Positions 63,425-64,000 of a stretch of DNA of 64,000 bases are shown here, in pieces. How positions within the stretch are numbered: position 1 is the first letter of the stretch; each line of letters opens with the position of its first letter. The notes beneath the pieces are model-generated. The model searched no databases, was not told where the DNA came from, and saw nothing but the letters and a program-made list of their open reading frames with translations. The position numbers and the translations under genes are program-made. This DNA comes from Hygrocybe punicea (taxonomy: Eukaryota; Basidiomycota; Agaricomycetes; Agaricales; Hygrophoraceae): positions 6,386,001-6,450,000 of the forward strand of contig OY744467.1 of NCBI GenBank assembly GCA_963556145.1, read 5' to 3'.

Positions 63425-64000
63425 TCATGTTGGGGGGGTGGCAGTGGTGGAAGGTAAGGAATTGGGAGCTTTGGAGTAATTGTCGGGGTACGGGGATTGG
63501 GTCCATTTTTCGGCCGTGGGGAAGTAAGGTAAGAGGTTTTCCGGATTGCGATTATCCGCATCTTTACATTTTTGGATGAATGTAGGACAGTTACAGTCCC
63601 AGCTAGTGTGACCGCGTTGCCTGCAGGGAGTGCAGTAGGGGCGTGAGGGGTTGTCGCAGGATGAGGTTCGATGGTGATCTCCACATGTGCCGCAGGTGTC
63701 GATATCCGCTGGGCATCGTGCTGCGGTGTGGTTCCATTGATGGCATCGGAGACAGCATAAGGGTTCTTTTTTGCATTTATTGGCGTTAATTCTTTTGTGG
63801 CAGACGTAGAAGCCGTTCGCTAGAATTTTGTTGGCCGTTTCGGGGGAGTCGAAGGCAAATATGGCGTGGCCACACGTTTGGTTGGGTGAGCGGCAGTCCT
63901 TTGGTTTAATCCAGTTGGCTCGTTTTATGGAGTTTTCAGGTAGGTTGTTGGTTTCTTCGATTTCCCTGAGATGTTCGGGCGTTTCCGGGTCGAAAGTTAG
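63425..64000 (-). CDS. LINE ORF1 C-terminal part with three CCHC-type zinc knuckles
   Basis: An uninterrupted minus-strand frame enters from beyond the window and ends at TGA 63425-63427 (191 codons visible). It reads DPETPEHLREIEETNNLPEN, then NQTCGHAIFAFDSPETANK, then the knuckles CLRCHQWNHTAARC, CGTCGDHHRTSSC and CTPCRQRGHTSWDRDC. ORF1 proteins of this class bind the element RNA. The tail is Pro/Thr-rich. About 375 bp separate it from the ORF2 start codon. The absence of stops here contrasts with ORF2. Confidence 0.85.
   Translation of the reverse strand, partial: LTFDPETPEHLREIEETNNLPENSIKRANWIKPKDCRSPNQTCGHAIFAFDSPETANKILANGFYVCHKRINANKCKKEPLCCLRCHQWNHTAARCPADIDTCGTCGDHHRTSSCDNPSRPYCTPCRQRGHTSWDCNCPTFIQKCKDADNRNPENLLPYFPTAEKWTQSPYPDNYSKAPNSLPSTTATPPT

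Larger units (their letters stand above)
58604..64000 (-). mobile_element. Tad/I-type LINE, 5' end outside the window
   Basis: On the minus strand the order is ORF1 with zinc knuckles, ORF2 with endonuclease, reverse transcriptase and RNase H, then a 3' untranslated region with AATAAA (58633-58638) and a tail of 23 A (58604-58626 on the plus strand as T). There are no LTRs. This is the arrangement of fungal Tad-like non-LTR retrotransposons with a C-terminal RNase H. ORF2 is frameshifted several times, so this copy is dead. Confidence 0.9.

Overview
The window is a transposon graveyard from a filamentous basidiomycete, most likely a mushroom-forming Agaricomycete. The evidence is spliceosomal introns of about 45-60 bp, Tnp2-type (CACTA/EnSpm) transposases, BED-type hAT transposases, an intron-bearing IS630/mariner element, a Tad/I-type LINE, and fragments of conserved fungal genes. 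I found no rRNA, tRNA or CRISPR. Almost every coding region is broken. The exceptions are a six-exon gene at 41125-42355 and an accessory gene carried by the mariner element (31404-32736).

Layout. 1-3523: a decayed Tnp2 transposase split by a hAT-type non-autonomous element (1401-2603). 4150-8894: two more hAT-type elements with perfect 8-bp target duplications, one carrying about 1.6 kb of unrelated cargo. 9615-9814: a DNA polymerase epsilon (POL2) fragment. 9993-12170: a TRIM-like LTR element with 161-bp LTRs. 12.2-15.1 kb: degenerate coding sequence, a minisatellite and a small GDQFN-type ORF. 15524-23662: a composite bounded by inverted repeats of about 540 bp, holding a gene of unknown function and a second Tnp2 transposase, each interrupted by a hAT-type insertion. 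23655-26870: a head-to-head foldback element. 26990-28532: a 33-bp minisatellite abutting the 5' half of a BED-hAT transposase. 29058-31155: an uncharacterised gene remnant. 31297-34041: a TA-flanked mariner with two convergent genes. 34648-36343: a KDM3-like zinc-finger fragment and another hAT-type element. 36.3-45.4 kb: mostly non-coding, with the intact six-exon gene and a further hAT-type element. 45476-48790: three more palindrome-bearing elements. 47.8-51.0 kb: satellite units of about 148 bp, a LIM-RhoGAP fragment and a solo LTR. 51.4-54.3 kb: small MITEs and a foldback. 55050-57310: a nearly complete hAT transposase. 58604-64000: a LINE on the minus strand.

The most unusual signal is a 51-54 bp palindromic module, CCTCGCGAA-N13-TCAATTGA-N13-TTCGCGAGG. 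It recurs at least 13 times complete and 3 times partial, in element families whose terminal repeats otherwise differ. These families also share an internal layout: a short intron, often with a non-homologous hairpin just before the 5' splice site, then a long open triplet-repeat tract, then the palindrome, then the 3' end. Their 8-bp duplications suggest mobilisation by hAT transposases such as those at 28 kb and 55-57 kb. A second general signal is that the nonsense codons breaking otherwise open frames are almost all TGA (11 TGA against 1 TAG among those I read), as expected from CGA-to-TGA decay at methylated CpG.
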